A stretch of DNA of 43,157 bases, taken from contig PBKU01000017.1 in NCBI GenBank assembly GCA_002722175.1, forward strand, positions 38,123-81,279. Direction: 5' to 3'. Shown one piece after another: positions 25,009 to 33,995 of the stretch (position 1 is the stretch's first letter; every line of letters starts with the position of its first letter). Source of the stretch: Magnetovibrio sp. GTDB lineage: Bacteria; Pseudomonadota; Alphaproteobacteria; Rhodospirillales; Casp-alpha2. The position numbers and the translations under genes were made by a program. The notes under the pieces were generated by a model, which was not told where the DNA came from, did no database searches, and worked only from the letters and a program-made list of their open reading frames with translations.

Positions 25009-26928
25009 ATGATGCCCATTTTAACGACTGTTTTTCTCATTATTGCTACATTGGGGGGTGGACGCATTGTTATACAAATACTTGGTTTGCAGAACGAGTT
25101 ATCATTATCTGAGCAATTCGGTTTTGCTTTTGTTATGGGTGTGGGAATTATTGGTTGGATATTATTTTTTCCTGGTTTATTTGGAGCTTTCAACACTTTA
25201 GTATTTTTTGGCACATCACTGTTGTTTTCATTAGGAATTTTTCTATTTGATCTAAAAAAAATACCGATTGTTTCCCCTTTCAAATCCTTAGGAACTAATT
25301 GGTTCATTTTTTTTGTGTTATGCCTAGTAATAATTTTTGATATTGCCGAAGGTCTTTCACCTCCGGCTGATGCTGATACGATGGCATATCATTTTGAGAC
25401 ACCAAGACAATTTGTTAGTTCTGAAACAATTTTTCCTATTTTCCGAGCTTTTGATGGCATTACTCAACTTCTTACCCATCTTACCTACGCCTCAGCATTT
25501 GCTCTAGGAAAAAAGGAATCGTTGAATTTTTGGGCCATGATAACAGGATGGGGACTACCAATAATTTTTTTTATTATTGCGAAATCACACATGGCCACAA
25601 GAGATGCATTGATTGGAGCAACGCTTCTAATTACTACTCCAGCTATCATATACTCTGGTGGAACTGGCCAGGTTGAACCAAGAGCTGCCATGTTTGCGCT
25701 TGTTGCAGTATTTGGCTTAATCAAATCAACACAAAATATTTGTTGCTCCCAACAACGTATGCGCTGGATTCTCTTCGCGGGCATTAATGCAGGCTTCTTT
25801 GCCGGAACAAAAATAACAGGATTGATATTTTTGTTTTCTGTTGGAACAATAATTTTATTCTCGCGTGAAGGCATAAAGCATTTTTTGGCCTTTTCCTTGT
25901 CTGCAGCAGTTATTGGCAGTCAGTGGTATTTGTTTAACTGGCATCATACGGGAGATCCCCTTTTCCCATTGCTATGGGAATACGTTACCTTAAAACCTGG
26001 AATTTTGTGGGACAAAGAAATAGCCGCAGAGGCCAACCGAGCCTTTGCTAAAGACAATCCAGTTCCCAGAGATCTTTTCTGGTTTTTTGCGTATCCTATT
26101 AGAACAATTATTCAGCCCTTACCTGCGTTTGAATCATTAAGAACAGGCTTGGGACCTGCAATATTATTAGGTTTACCTTTCTTCTTGCTAACCATATTAC
26201 AGAGACGTGAGAAAGAATATTTTTTATTACAAAAAAACTTAGCTCTAACAGCCTTGATTTTTTACGCCATCTGGTTTTTTTTCGGCCCCTCACTTCGAGT
26301 GCGACATTTGTTACCTATCTACCCGCTTTTACTTTTGATAATAATGCTAGGGTTCTCCCAAATTCAAAAAAATTATACTGAATTAAAATCAATTTTATAC
26401 GCTGGGTTTTTAGGCGTTATATGCATCCAGCTGTGTGGACATATTGTTTTTTCAAAAAAATATGTCGAACACATCTTATCCGGCAACGAAAACACCAAAT
26501 TTCTAGAGAAAAATATTTCGGGATACGGTGTTATTAAATGGATAAATTCCAACCTAACTAAAGATGACCATATTTTAGTTAATAAAAGGGATTGGTTTTT
26601 TTACTTGAATATCCCTTATGTTTCTGTTGCCAATACTCTTCAGACAAAAATCGAGATACATCAACAAACTGGAAATATAAAAAAATTTATTCACCAATTG
26701 GTTGCTGCCAAGGTAACGCACGCTGCTATTTCTGAAAGTATAGTATCTGATGGCAGTGATCTAACTTTAGGACGCCTGCTTTTCAAAATAGAAAAAAGCG
26801 GTTGTTTGAAAAAGATCCATCGAATTAAAGCCCAAGAGCGTCGCTCAAGAACGTTATCTTTTGATACAGAAAAAAACATAATATATGGAATATATAAATT
26901 TCAGAAAAATATTTGCCAAAACCTTTAG
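25009..26928 (+). CDS. Polytopic membrane protein, GT-C/GT39-like glycosyltransferase candidate
   Basis: A roughly 640-residue protein with about twelve membrane segments and a soluble C-terminal domain after residue 480. An acidic loop follows the third or fourth segment (EGLSPPADADTMAYHFETP), the position where GT-C enzymes that use polyprenyl-phosphate sugars hold their catalytic acidic residues. Start candidates are TTG 25000 and ATGs 25009 and 25012. A dolichyl-phosphate-mannose-synthase-like gene lies nearby at 27283 and could supply the donor. The family assignment is by architecture only. Confidence 0.6.
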   Translation: MMPILTTVFLIIATLGGGRIVIQILGLQNELSLSEQFGFAFVMGVGIIGWILFFPGLFGAFNTLVFFGTSLLFSLGIFLFDLKKIPIVSPFKSLGTNWFIFFVLCLVIIFDIAEGLSPPADADTMAYHFETPRQFVSSETIFPIFRAFDGITQLLTHLTYASAFALGKKESLNFWAMITGWGLPIIFFIIAKSHMATRDALIGATLLITTPAIIYSGGTGQVEPRAAMFALVAVFGLIKSTQNICCSQQRMRWILFAGINAGFFAGTKITGLIFLFSVGTIILFSREGIKHFLAFSLSAAVIGSQWYLFNWHHTGDPLFPLLWEYVTLKPGILWDKEIAAEANRAFAKDNPVPRDLFWFFAYPIRTIIQPLPAFESLRTGLGPAILLGLPFFLLTILQRREKEYFLLQKNLALTALIFYAIWFFFGPSLRVRHLLPIYPLLLLIIMLGFSQIQKNYTELKSILYAGFLGVICIQLCGHIVFSKKYVEHILSGNENTKFLEKNISGYGVIKWINSNLTKDDHILVNKRDWFFYLNIPYVSVANTLQTKIEIHQQTGNIKKFIHQLVAAKVTHAAISESIVSDGSDLTLGRLLFKIEKSGCLKKIHRIKAQERRSRTLSFDTEKNIIYGIYKFQKNICQNL

Positions 26929-27282
26929 CCAACAAACATTACCTGTTTTCTCTACTTTGCTGCTCCAATGATTTGTCTCCTTGATTTCCAAAGATACAAT
27001 GTTTTATCAATTAACCTGCCTTATTGTAATTGTTGCTTCCTCAATTGTTCAATATTCCTTAGAAAAAGTTGCTAGATCTTTTGAAAATATGAAAATAGTA
27101 TTCCTTATTTAGAACAGTACTTGTTGGAGAGTACGACCTAATTACGCTATAAAAAACGAGCAGTTTACAAAAAACCTGCAGAACAATAAACAGTATTCAC
27201 TCATTGGTTAGTTTCTAGTATTGCTCTCTTTATTTTTCGTTTAAAAGTTTTCTATCAATTTTTGTCAATTAAAGATTTTTCC
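26929..27282 (+). other. AT-rich stretch between genes; possible relic of a small membrane protein
   Basis: About 350 bases without a convincing gene. A 37-codon frame at 26999-27112 encodes a hydrophobic stretch (LTCLIVIVASSIVQYSLEK) reminiscent of the first helix of SMR/ArnE-like small transporters. The same frame continues past in-frame stops with another hydrophobic piece (FLVLLSLFFV) near its end, which would fit a decayed gene. A small hairpin, GTACT/AGTAC at 27117-27134, interrupts it. I see no clear promoter. Confidence 0.25.
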
Positions 27283-27990
27283 ATGAAAACCCAACCAAAA
27301 ACAATTTCGATTATTATTCCGGCATATAATGAAGTGAATACTATTTTAGAATGTTTGCAGCGTGTTATTTCCGCTCCAAAATGTGGTTTAAAGTTTGATA
27401 TTGTTATTTCAGATAATCTTTCGACTGACGGAACCCGCGAAATTTTAGAAAAACTAGATAAACCAAACGTAAAGGTTGTTTTCCGTAATGTACATTCTGG
27501 CAAAGGCGCAAATATACGTTCTGCCCTCGAGCATGCGAAAGGCGATATTATTTTGTGGCAAGACGCCGACTTAGAATATAACCCTAAAGACTATGAAGAT
27601 GTGCTTGAACCTTTCTTTCAAACCGATGCTGATGTTGTCTATGGATCTCGGTTAACTCGAGCAAAGTACTGCAAAGTATTTGGGCCTTTAAATTTTTTTG
27701 CGAATAAACTATTAACCTGGACAGCCAACGTTTTATTTAATCGCATATTTACAGATATTGAAACTGCAATTAAAGCCTTTCGCAGAGAGGTTCTGGCTTC
27801 TTTAGAACTTGTTTCCGATGGTTTTGAGATAGAGCCGGAAATTACTGCTAAACTATGCAAAGCAAACCTTAATATCTATGAGGTTCCAATTTCTCACTCC
27901 GCACGAAGTTATAGCGAGGGAAAGAAGGTTCGTTGGTGGCATTTTTTCACAAGCTTATGGAGTTTGATTAAATGGAGGTTTATCAGTTGA
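27283..27990 (+). CDS. Glycosyltransferase family 2, dolichyl-phosphate mannose synthase-like
   Basis: A 235-residue GT-A enzyme of the DPM1-like group, which transfers a hexose to polyprenyl phosphate at the cytoplasmic face. It shows ISIIIPAYNEVNT near the start, VISDNLSTDGT, the metal site WQDADLEYNP, VVYGSRLTR, and the group-typical DIETAIKAFRREVL followed by DGFEIEPEI. It has no C-terminal membrane segments. The ATG at 27283 is favoured over an upstream TTG at 27262. Its last four bases overlap the start of the methyltransferase gene. Confidence 0.88.
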   Translation: MKTQPKTISIIIPAYNEVNTILECLQRVISAPKCGLKFDIVISDNLSTDGTREILEKLDKPNVKVVFRNVHSGKGANIRSALEHAKGDIILWQDADLEYNPKDYEDVLEPFFQTDADVVYGSRLTRAKYCKVFGPLNFFANKLLTWTANVLFNRIFTDIETAIKAFRREVLASLELVSDGFEIEPEITAKLCKANLNIYEVPISHSARSYSEGKKVRWWHFFTSLWSLIKWRFIS

Positions 27991-28715
27991 CGATCAGACA
28001 GGTTCCCTCAAAAAGTTTTGTCTACGAAGGACGAGAGCTAGAGGCAGCTACTAACTTAAAAAATTATTATAGGTGGATTACTGATGGATTTGAGACATAT
28101 TTAAATGGTAATGGCACCGAAATTGGGGCCGGACAGGGAAATTACTCTGGTTATTTACGCCCTTATTTTTCATCACTTGATCTTGTTGAGCCATCAAGAA
28201 AACAACGGCAGGCGTTATTGCGGAGTGTTTGCAATGATCCCGCTGTTCAGGTTTACTCTGAAACCATACAAGAATATTTTTCCATTGTAGGGCCCGAAAC
28301 GAAGGACTGTGTTTGCCTAGTCAACGTTTTGGAACATATTGAAGACGACCGAGAAACGCTGCTTTTAATAAACAACTTACTGAGAAAAAATGGACATATA
28401 TGCCTTTTTGTTCCAGCCATGCCGATTCTTTATAGTAAATTAGACAAAATCTTTGGACACCACAGACGATATACTATGAGAGACCTGGTGGAAAAGGTTG
28501 AAGGTGCTGGTTTTAAAATAAGTAAAAAATATTATATGGATCTTTTTGGTGTCGCAGCTTGGGGTATAGTTAATACGCTGTTAGGATTCGATAATATAAA
28601 TGGCAAAATGGCCTCTCTCTATGATCGTGTTTTTGTTCCAACCACCCGTCTAATTGAAAGTTATGTGGAAATTCCTTTTGGCAAGAGCCTATTGGTTGTA
28701 GGGCAAAAAGTTTGA
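27987..28715 (+). CDS. Class I SAM-dependent methyltransferase
   Basis: A 242-residue methyltransferase of the Methyltransf_11/12 type. Motif I is EIGAGQGNYSG, the acidic strand-2 end is in LDLVEPS, and VLVNVLEHIEDD-like motif IV reads VNVLEHIEDD; motif post-IV is FVPAMP. The start is best placed at TTG 27987: a GGAGG at 27974-27978 lies eight bases upstream and the codon overlaps the preceding stop as TTGA. An in-frame ATG at 27972 would put that Shine-Dalgarno inside the gene. It may methylate the glycan or the sugar made by its coupled glycosyltransferase. Confidence 0.85.
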   Translation: MTIRQVPSKSFVYEGRELEAATNLKNYYRWITDGFETYLNGNGTEIGAGQGNYSGYLRPYFSSLDLVEPSRKQRQALLRSVCNDPAVQVYSETIQEYFSIVGPETKDCVCLVNVLEHIEDDRETLLLINNLLRKNGHICLFVPAMPILYSKLDKIFGHHRRYTMRDLVEKVEGAGFKISKKYYMDLFGVAAWGIVNTLLGFDNINGKMASLYDRVFVPTTRLIESYVEIPFGKSLLVVGQKV

Positions 28716-28821
28716 ACTAACTTTAATTAAAGTAAAAATAAAGATTTTGTAGCATTCTTAGTTTTCATGTTTAGGCCTCATTAGGACCCTTGTCCTTAAG
28801 AAAACAGAAAAGGTTAGCGGA

Positions 28822-29817
28822 CTGATAGTTTATTATATTGTTTTTCTGACATTTGTACTTTCCATCCTAGGAAATGTCGCGCTGAAGAGGCTGTTGATAC
28901 GTTATAAGGTCGTTGACCGACCAACTGCAAGGAGTTCGCATACTGCGCCCAAACCTAGGGGCGGGGGAATAGCAGTTATTTCATCTATTGCAATAGGAAG
29001 TTTACTACTTGGTTTTTGTTCAATAACTCTTCCTGAAAATATTTTCATTGTTGGCATTTTTACACTTTTGGTTGCTTTTATCTCATGGATAGATGATTAC
29101 AGGGGGTTATCCCCTCTCGTGCGTTTGGCTTTTCAGTTTTTTTGTGTGTTTATAACATTATTTAATATCGATGCTATTTCCCTTGTTCCAACAACACAGA
29201 TTCCCAACTGGATAATCATTTGCGGCCTTGGGCTCTGTTGGGTCTGGTTTGTAAATTTGTATAACTTCATGGATGGTATTGATGGTATTACTGGGGTCCA
29301 GACCATATGCATAACATTAGGTATCATAGTTTTATCTGCAACTGGGTCTTTACCTACAGAAATGGTGGCTCCAGCATCCATTGTTTCTGCTGCTACGATA
29401 GCATTTTTATTTTTTAATTGGCCTCCATCGCAAATTTTTTTAGGCGATGTTGGAAGCGTTTCGCTTGGTTTTTTGATAGGATGGATGTTGTTAGAGTTAG
29501 TCGGTTCCGGCCAATGGGCTGCAGCCATTATTTTGCCAGGGTACTATTTATGTGATGCAACATTTACTTTACTGAGGCGGTTGCTCAGCGGGGAGAAAGT
29601 CTGGAGCCCCCATCGGGAACATTTTTATCAAAGAGCCGTTCAAGGTCATTTAACCCACTCCGGTGTTATTGTACGTTTGTCGATAATTAATCTATGTTTA
29701 ATTACACTCGCGACAACTCTTGCACAGACATACCCTTTTTTGGCAATGGTTGGGGCCCTATCTATTATTTTAGTTTTTCTATTTCACTTAAGTAGATATT
29801 TTAAACGGCGGGCATGA
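28822..29817 (+). CDS. Undecaprenyl-phosphate glycosyl-1-phosphate transferase, WecA/WbpL-like
   Basis: Polytopic phosphoglycosyltransferase of the WecA/MraY superfamily that starts glycan assembly on undecaprenyl phosphate. Motifs are RSSHTAPKPRGGG, WIDDYRG (paired aspartates), NFMDGIDGITG, IFLGDVGSVSLG and the C-terminal SPHREHFYQR. The first canonical-type start (TTG 28894) would cut off the first membrane helix, yet the frame stays open upstream and encodes it. A CTG at 28822, eight bases after AAAAGG, restores a normal 331-residue protein. That start is my inference; the 28894-29817 part is certain. Confidence 0.85.
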   Translation: MIVYYIVFLTFVLSILGNVALKRLLIRYKVVDRPTARSSHTAPKPRGGGIAVISSIAIGSLLLGFCSITLPENIFIVGIFTLLVAFISWIDDYRGLSPLVRLAFQFFCVFITLFNIDAISLVPTTQIPNWIIICGLGLCWVWFVNLYNFMDGIDGITGVQTICITLGIIVLSATGSLPTEMVAPASIVSAATIAFLFFNWPPSQIFLGDVGSVSLGFLIGWMLLELVGSGQWAAAIILPGYYLCDATFTLLRRLLSGEKVWSPHREHFYQRAVQGHLTHSGVIVRLSIINLCLITLATTLAQTYPFLAMVGALSIILVFLFHLSRYFKRRA

Positions 29818-31064
29818 GAATCCTGTTTTTTACTGAAAACTTTCCACCTGAAACTAACGCCGCTGCAACGCGCGTTTATGAGCGAGCACTTTACTGGATC
29901 AAAAAAGGCCACAAAGTAACGGTCATTACTTCTATTCCAAATTTCCCGCTAGGAAAAGTCTACGATGGCTACATAAACCGATATCAAAAAGAGAAACTTG
30001 ATACAATAGATGTAGTCAGAGTAAAAACTTACATTGCCTCCAACAAGGGCATGATTAGACGAATCATTGATTTCTTGAGTTTTATGGTCATGGGTTATCT
30101 TGCCGCCAAGAAAGAAGAACGGCCAGATATAGTTGTGTCAACATCTCCGCAATTTTTTGCGGCTGTATCCGCATGGTGGTTTTCTAAAAGAAATGGGCTA
30201 CCGTATGTTTTTGAGCTTGGAGATCTATGGCCAGCATCAATTGTCGCTGTGGGGGCTATGCGACAGAGTTTTATATTGGATTTATTGGAGCGTCTTGAGC
30301 TGAGAATGTATAACGATGCAGATGCCGTTATCGCGCTAACAAGATCTTTCAAGAAAAATCTGGTGGCACGTGGGGTGAAAAGCACCAAGATCGCGGTAAT
30401 AAGAAATGGTGTTGATACTTGGCGCTACATCCCAACTAAAAGAGATCATGATTTTGCAAAAAACCTGAAAATAGGTTCAGAATTTGTCGTTGGGTATGTG
30501 GGGACACTTGGTATGGCGCATGCCCTTGAGAATGTAATTGACGCTGCGGAAACCCTAAAGGAGGATAAAAATATTTGCTTCTTGTTTGCGGGAGCAGGGG
30601 CTAAATATAACTACTTACAAAAAGAAACTGAAAACCGAGGTTTGAAAAATATAAAATTCTTGCCCAAACAGCCAAAATCTAAAATGCAGAGAGTATGGAG
30701 CCTATGCGATGTTTCGTTAGTCCATTTAAAAAATTCGGATGTTTTTTCGGCTGTAATCCCGTCAAAAATATTTGAGGCTATGAGCATGGGGCTACCAATT
30801 CTTTTCGCTGGGCCACTAGGGGAAACCTCTAAAATTATTCAACGTACCGGCAGCGGAATATGTATAGCACCAGAAACACCGGGCTTGCTAGCTGAGAAAG
30901 TCGTGTTATTGCAAAGAAAGCCAGAACTTTATCAAGAACTAGCCGAAAGAAGCCTAGCATCAGCAGCTCTTTTCAGTAGAGAAACTCAAGCAAATCATAT
31001 GATTGCTGTATTGGAAGCTGTGGTTTCGGGAAACGGAGAAAATGTAAGCAGTATAAGGGCGTAG
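29814..31064 (+). CDS. Glycosyltransferase family 4, WbuB-like
   Basis: A 416-residue GT-B enzyme. The N-terminal acceptor domain starts FFTENFPPETNAAATRV, and the donor domain has VIRNGVD, GYVGTLGMAHALENVIDAA and SKIFEAMSMGLPILFAGP, the EX7E-like region of family 4. The overall pattern resembles WbuB, which adds L-FucNAc as the second sugar of some O antigens. It overlaps the initiating transferase by ATGA, so it probably adds the second residue to the lipid-linked first sugar. The exact donor is unproven. Confidence 0.85.
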   Translation: MRILFFTENFPPETNAAATRVYERALYWIKKGHKVTVITSIPNFPLGKVYDGYINRYQKEKLDTIDVVRVKTYIASNKGMIRRIIDFLSFMVMGYLAAKKEERPDIVVSTSPQFFAAVSAWWFSKRNGLPYVFELGDLWPASIVAVGAMRQSFILDLLERLELRMYNDADAVIALTRSFKKNLVARGVKSTKIAVIRNGVDTWRYIPTKRDHDFAKNLKIGSEFVVGYVGTLGMAHALENVIDAAETLKEDKNICFLFAGAGAKYNYLQKETENRGLKNIKFLPKQPKSKMQRVWSLCDVSLVHLKNSDVFSAVIPSKIFEAMSMGLPILFAGPLGETSKIIQRTGSGICIAPETPGLLAEKVVLLQRKPELYQELAERSLASAALFSRETQANHMIAVLEAVVSGNGENVSSIRA

Positions 31065-31080
31065 AAAAAGGAAATAATGC

Positions 31081-32046
31081 ATGAAAGTTGCGGTGACAGG
31101 AGCAACTGGGTTTGTCGGCAAGGCGGTATTAAATGTTCTAAAATCCGTTGGGCATAATACGTTAGCAATTGTTCGGATCAATAAAGGTTGTATGCCCGCG
31201 GGCATCGAAAATATTTTTGAGATTGGAAATATTGGACCATATACGGTCTGGAACACGGCCTTAAAAGATATTGATGTTATTATTCATCTTGCTGGACGTG
31301 CGCACGTTATGCACGAAACCTCGAAAAACCCTCTCGAGACATACCGCTTGATTAATTTCTTGGGAACACAATTGCTAGCCGAATCAGCCGGAAAGCTTGG
31401 TGTTAAGAAATTTGTCTTCTTAAGTTCAGTTAAGGCTAAAGAAGCATGCCTTAGTGAAGCCGAAAAAGCGAACTGCCCCGATCATTTAAATAAGGATCCT
31501 TATGGCCTGTCTAAGCTTGAAGGAGAAAGAGCCCTTATAAAAGCTGCAGAAACGCACAAAATGAATTGGGTGATTTTGCGGAGCCCTTTAGTCTATGGAG
31601 AAGGCGTGAAGGGAAATTTTTTGACCCTAATGCGTGCAATTAACAACGGTTGGATTTTGCCATTCGGGGCTATAAGAAACCGTCGCAGTTTGATCTTTTC
31701 TGAAAACCTTGCAGAAGCAATTGTGTGTGCAGCAACCCAAAAAACAACGAGCGGCACCTATTATGTTACTGATGGGACTGCTGTTTCAACTCCGGAATTA
31801 GTGACTAGCATTGCAAAAGCGCTTGACCGCTCTGCTCGTCTTTTGCGAATTTCGCCAACCTTGCTGCGTCTTGTGGGGGGGGGGCTTGGAAGGAGCAAAG
31901 AAATTGAGCGTTTGCTAGAGGACTTAGAGTTTGATAATGCAGAATTTATGCATGAGACAAACTGGGCCCCTACACATACAATGGCTGAGGGGCTAGTAAA
32001 AACAGCAAATTGGTACAAAAATATTTTGGAAAAAGGTAGTCGCTAA
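31081..32046 (+). CDS. NAD-dependent epimerase/reductase, WbpV/WreQ-like
   Basis: Extended SDR of 321 residues. GATGFVG at 7-13 is the nucleotide loop, FLSSVKA holds the catalytic serine, and DPYGLSKLEGE contains the YxxxK pair. Genes of this type next to a WbpL/WreU-like transferase encode the C4-reductase (or epimerase) of UDP-4-keto-6-deoxy-HexNAc, giving UDP-QuiNAc or UDP-FucNAc. A G10 run at 31875-31884 encodes the glycines of LVGGGLG near residue 267 and would shift the frame on gain or loss of one base. Confidence 0.85.
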   Translation: MKVAVTGATGFVGKAVLNVLKSVGHNTLAIVRINKGCMPAGIENIFEIGNIGPYTVWNTALKDIDVIIHLAGRAHVMHETSKNPLETYRLINFLGTQLLAESAGKLGVKKFVFLSSVKAKEACLSEAEKANCPDHLNKDPYGLSKLEGERALIKAAETHKMNWVILRSPLVYGEGVKGNFLTLMRAINNGWILPFGAIRNRRSLIFSENLAEAIVCAATQKTTSGTYYVTDGTAVSTPELVTSIAKALDRSARLLRISPTLLRLVGGGLGRSKEIERLLEDLEFDNAEFMHETNWAPTHTMAEGLVKTANWYKNILEKGSR

Positions 32047-32048
32047 AA

Positions 32049-33950
32049 ATGGTAATTTTTCACCGGCTCTCTGCTCGCTCCATTATCGCATATGGTCATG
32101 ATGTGATTCAGGCTGGGTTATCATTTTTACTTGCTATATTTCTCCGGTTTACGGGTACAACATACTATTTAGACAACAATTTGGTTATGCAAGGCATGCT
32201 AGTTTTCACTGGTATTGCCACTATTGTTTTTTGGTTTTCGGGGCTATATAAGGGCGTTTGGCGCTATGCCTCCATTGAAGATATGGCAGCAATTACAAAA
32301 GCCGTATCTATTATTGTGCTCCTATACTTATTGGCAATGTTTTTATGGGCGCGGCTTGATGATTTGCCTCGGTCAATTCCAATTATTAACTGGTTTATAT
32401 TGATGGCTTTATTGGGTGGCCCCCGTTTTATATACCGGTTCGCAAAAGACTATAAAAAGAATTCTGCGATGGGAGATTTAGCGGGACGAATCCCTGTGTT
32501 ATTGGTAGGCGCTGGTGATGGGGCTGATCACTTTATTCGAGGTCTTAACCAAAGTTCAGAAAAAAATTACGCCATAGTTGGTATTTTGTCAGAAGAGACA
32601 AAGGTAGTGGGTCATCATATTCGAGGGATCAATGTTATCGGCACAACTACTGAGTTAAGCAAAATAATAAAAGAGCTCCATAAAAAGGGAATAAAACCGC
32701 AACGGTTGATCTTAACTAAAGATTTTTTAGATGGTGTTATTATTCGAGGGTTGTTTGATATTGCCTCTTCTTTTGGAATGACGGTTTCGCGAATTCCAAA
32801 ATCGACAGATTTCAAGACTGCTGACAGTAGCAGCACGGAAATTAAGCCAATTGCTTTAGAAGATCTTTTAGGCCGGCCCCAAACACCGTTAAACCGTGAA
32901 GCAATGAGAGGTTTGATTGAAGGGGGAATAGTACTAATTACAGGTGCCGGTGGCAGCATAGGTGCTGAATTAACACGCCAGGTTGCCGCGCTTTCACCTA
33001 GCGAGTTATTGCTGCTGGATCAATCAGAGTATGCATTATACAAGATTGAGCAAGAAATAAATACGCAATTTCCAGGCCTTCCCCTGAAGACAACAATTGC
33101 AGATATTCGAAATAGCGACCGGATAACTGCAATTATAAGAGATAATAAGCCCCGTGTGGTTTTTCATGCCGCTGCCCTAAAGCACGTTCCTCTTGTTGAA
33201 AAAAATATATCGGAAGGCATCCTTACAAATGTTCAGGGGACAAAAAATGTCGCAGATGCGTGCCTGGCCATAAGCGTTCATACTATGGTGTTAGTATCAA
33301 CTGACAAAGCCGTAAATCCAACAAGCATTATGGGTGCAACAAAGCGGATTGCTGAAATGTATTGTCAAACCCTTGATCAAAAAGGAAGTTCTATTGATTC
33401 GGGGAATTTTATTACTGTACGTTTTGGAAATGTTTTGGGGTCCACGGGATCGGTAGTGCCCCTATTTCAGAAGCAACTCGAGGCTGGGGGGCCCCTTACA
33501 GTCACCCATCCAAAAATGAGTCGATACTTTATGACGGTAGGCGAGGCAGTAGAATTAATTTTAGAAGCTGCGGCTATAGGAACTAAATATAAGAGGTCTC
33601 AAAGAGGTATTTTTGTTCTCGATATGGGTGAACCCGTAAAAATCCTGCACCTTGCGCAACAAATGGTCCGTCTTTCGGGTTTTGAGCCAGAAAAAGATAT
33701 AAAAATTGTTTTTACTGGAATTCGGCCTGGCGAAAAGCTATCTGAGGAACTATTGCATGGTGCTGAGCACTTTCTTCCGACCAATTCTCCTGGCCTACAT
33801 CTAGCAGCGTCACGTTTGATTGACTTTAATCAGCTATGTCAAGATATCGCCAGCTTGGTTAAGAGTGCCCAAAACAATAATACAGATAAGGTGTACAAGC
33901 AATTAAAAGAAATTGTTCCTGAGTATTCTATATATAAAGGACTAGAGTGA
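32049..33950 (+). CDS. UDP-HexNAc 4,6-dehydratase, membrane-bound (WbpM/WreV-like)
   Basis: A 633-residue protein with four N-terminal membrane helices (to about 125), a CoA-binding-like Rossmann domain (VGAGDGAD at 153-160) and a catalytic SDR domain (TGAGGSIG at 298-305). In the active site NPTSIMGATKR at 423-433, M428 replaces the catalytic tyrosine and K432 is kept, as in WbpM. It converts UDP-GlcNAc to UDP-4-keto-6-deoxy-GlcNAc, the precursor of QuiNAc/FucNAc. It starts two bases after the reductase gene, completing the initiation module that began at 28.8 kb. Confidence 0.9.
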   Translation: MVIFHRLSARSIIAYGHDVIQAGLSFLLAIFLRFTGTTYYLDNNLVMQGMLVFTGIATIVFWFSGLYKGVWRYASIEDMAAITKAVSIIVLLYLLAMFLWARLDDLPRSIPIINWFILMALLGGPRFIYRFAKDYKKNSAMGDLAGRIPVLLVGAGDGADHFIRGLNQSSEKNYAIVGILSEETKVVGHHIRGINVIGTTTELSKIIKELHKKGIKPQRLILTKDFLDGVIIRGLFDIASSFGMTVSRIPKSTDFKTADSSSTEIKPIALEDLLGRPQTPLNREAMRGLIEGGIVLITGAGGSIGAELTRQVAALSPSELLLLDQSEYALYKIEQEINTQFPGLPLKTTIADIRNSDRITAIIRDNKPRVVFHAAALKHVPLVEKNISEGILTNVQGTKNVADACLAISVHTMVLVSTDKAVNPTSIMGATKRIAEMYCQTLDQKGSSIDSGNFITVRFGNVLGSTGSVVPLFQKQLEAGGPLTVTHPKMSRYFMTVGEAVELILEAAAIGTKYKRSQRGIFVLDMGEPVKILHLAQQMVRLSGFEPEKDIKIVFTGIRPGEKLSEELLHGAEHFLPTNSPGLHLAASRLIDFNQLCQDIASLVKSAQNNNTDKVYKQLKEIVPEYSIYKGLE

Positions 33951-33995
33951 TTTCCGCACATTTAACTAACCAAACTAACAAGGCAACTGAAATCC

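Noticed and set aside
28720..28733. Perfect 14-bp palindrome ACTTTAATTAAAGT after the methyltransferase gene
   Set aside because: In such AT-rich DNA it can arise by chance, and it has no T tract or GC stem to act as a terminator.
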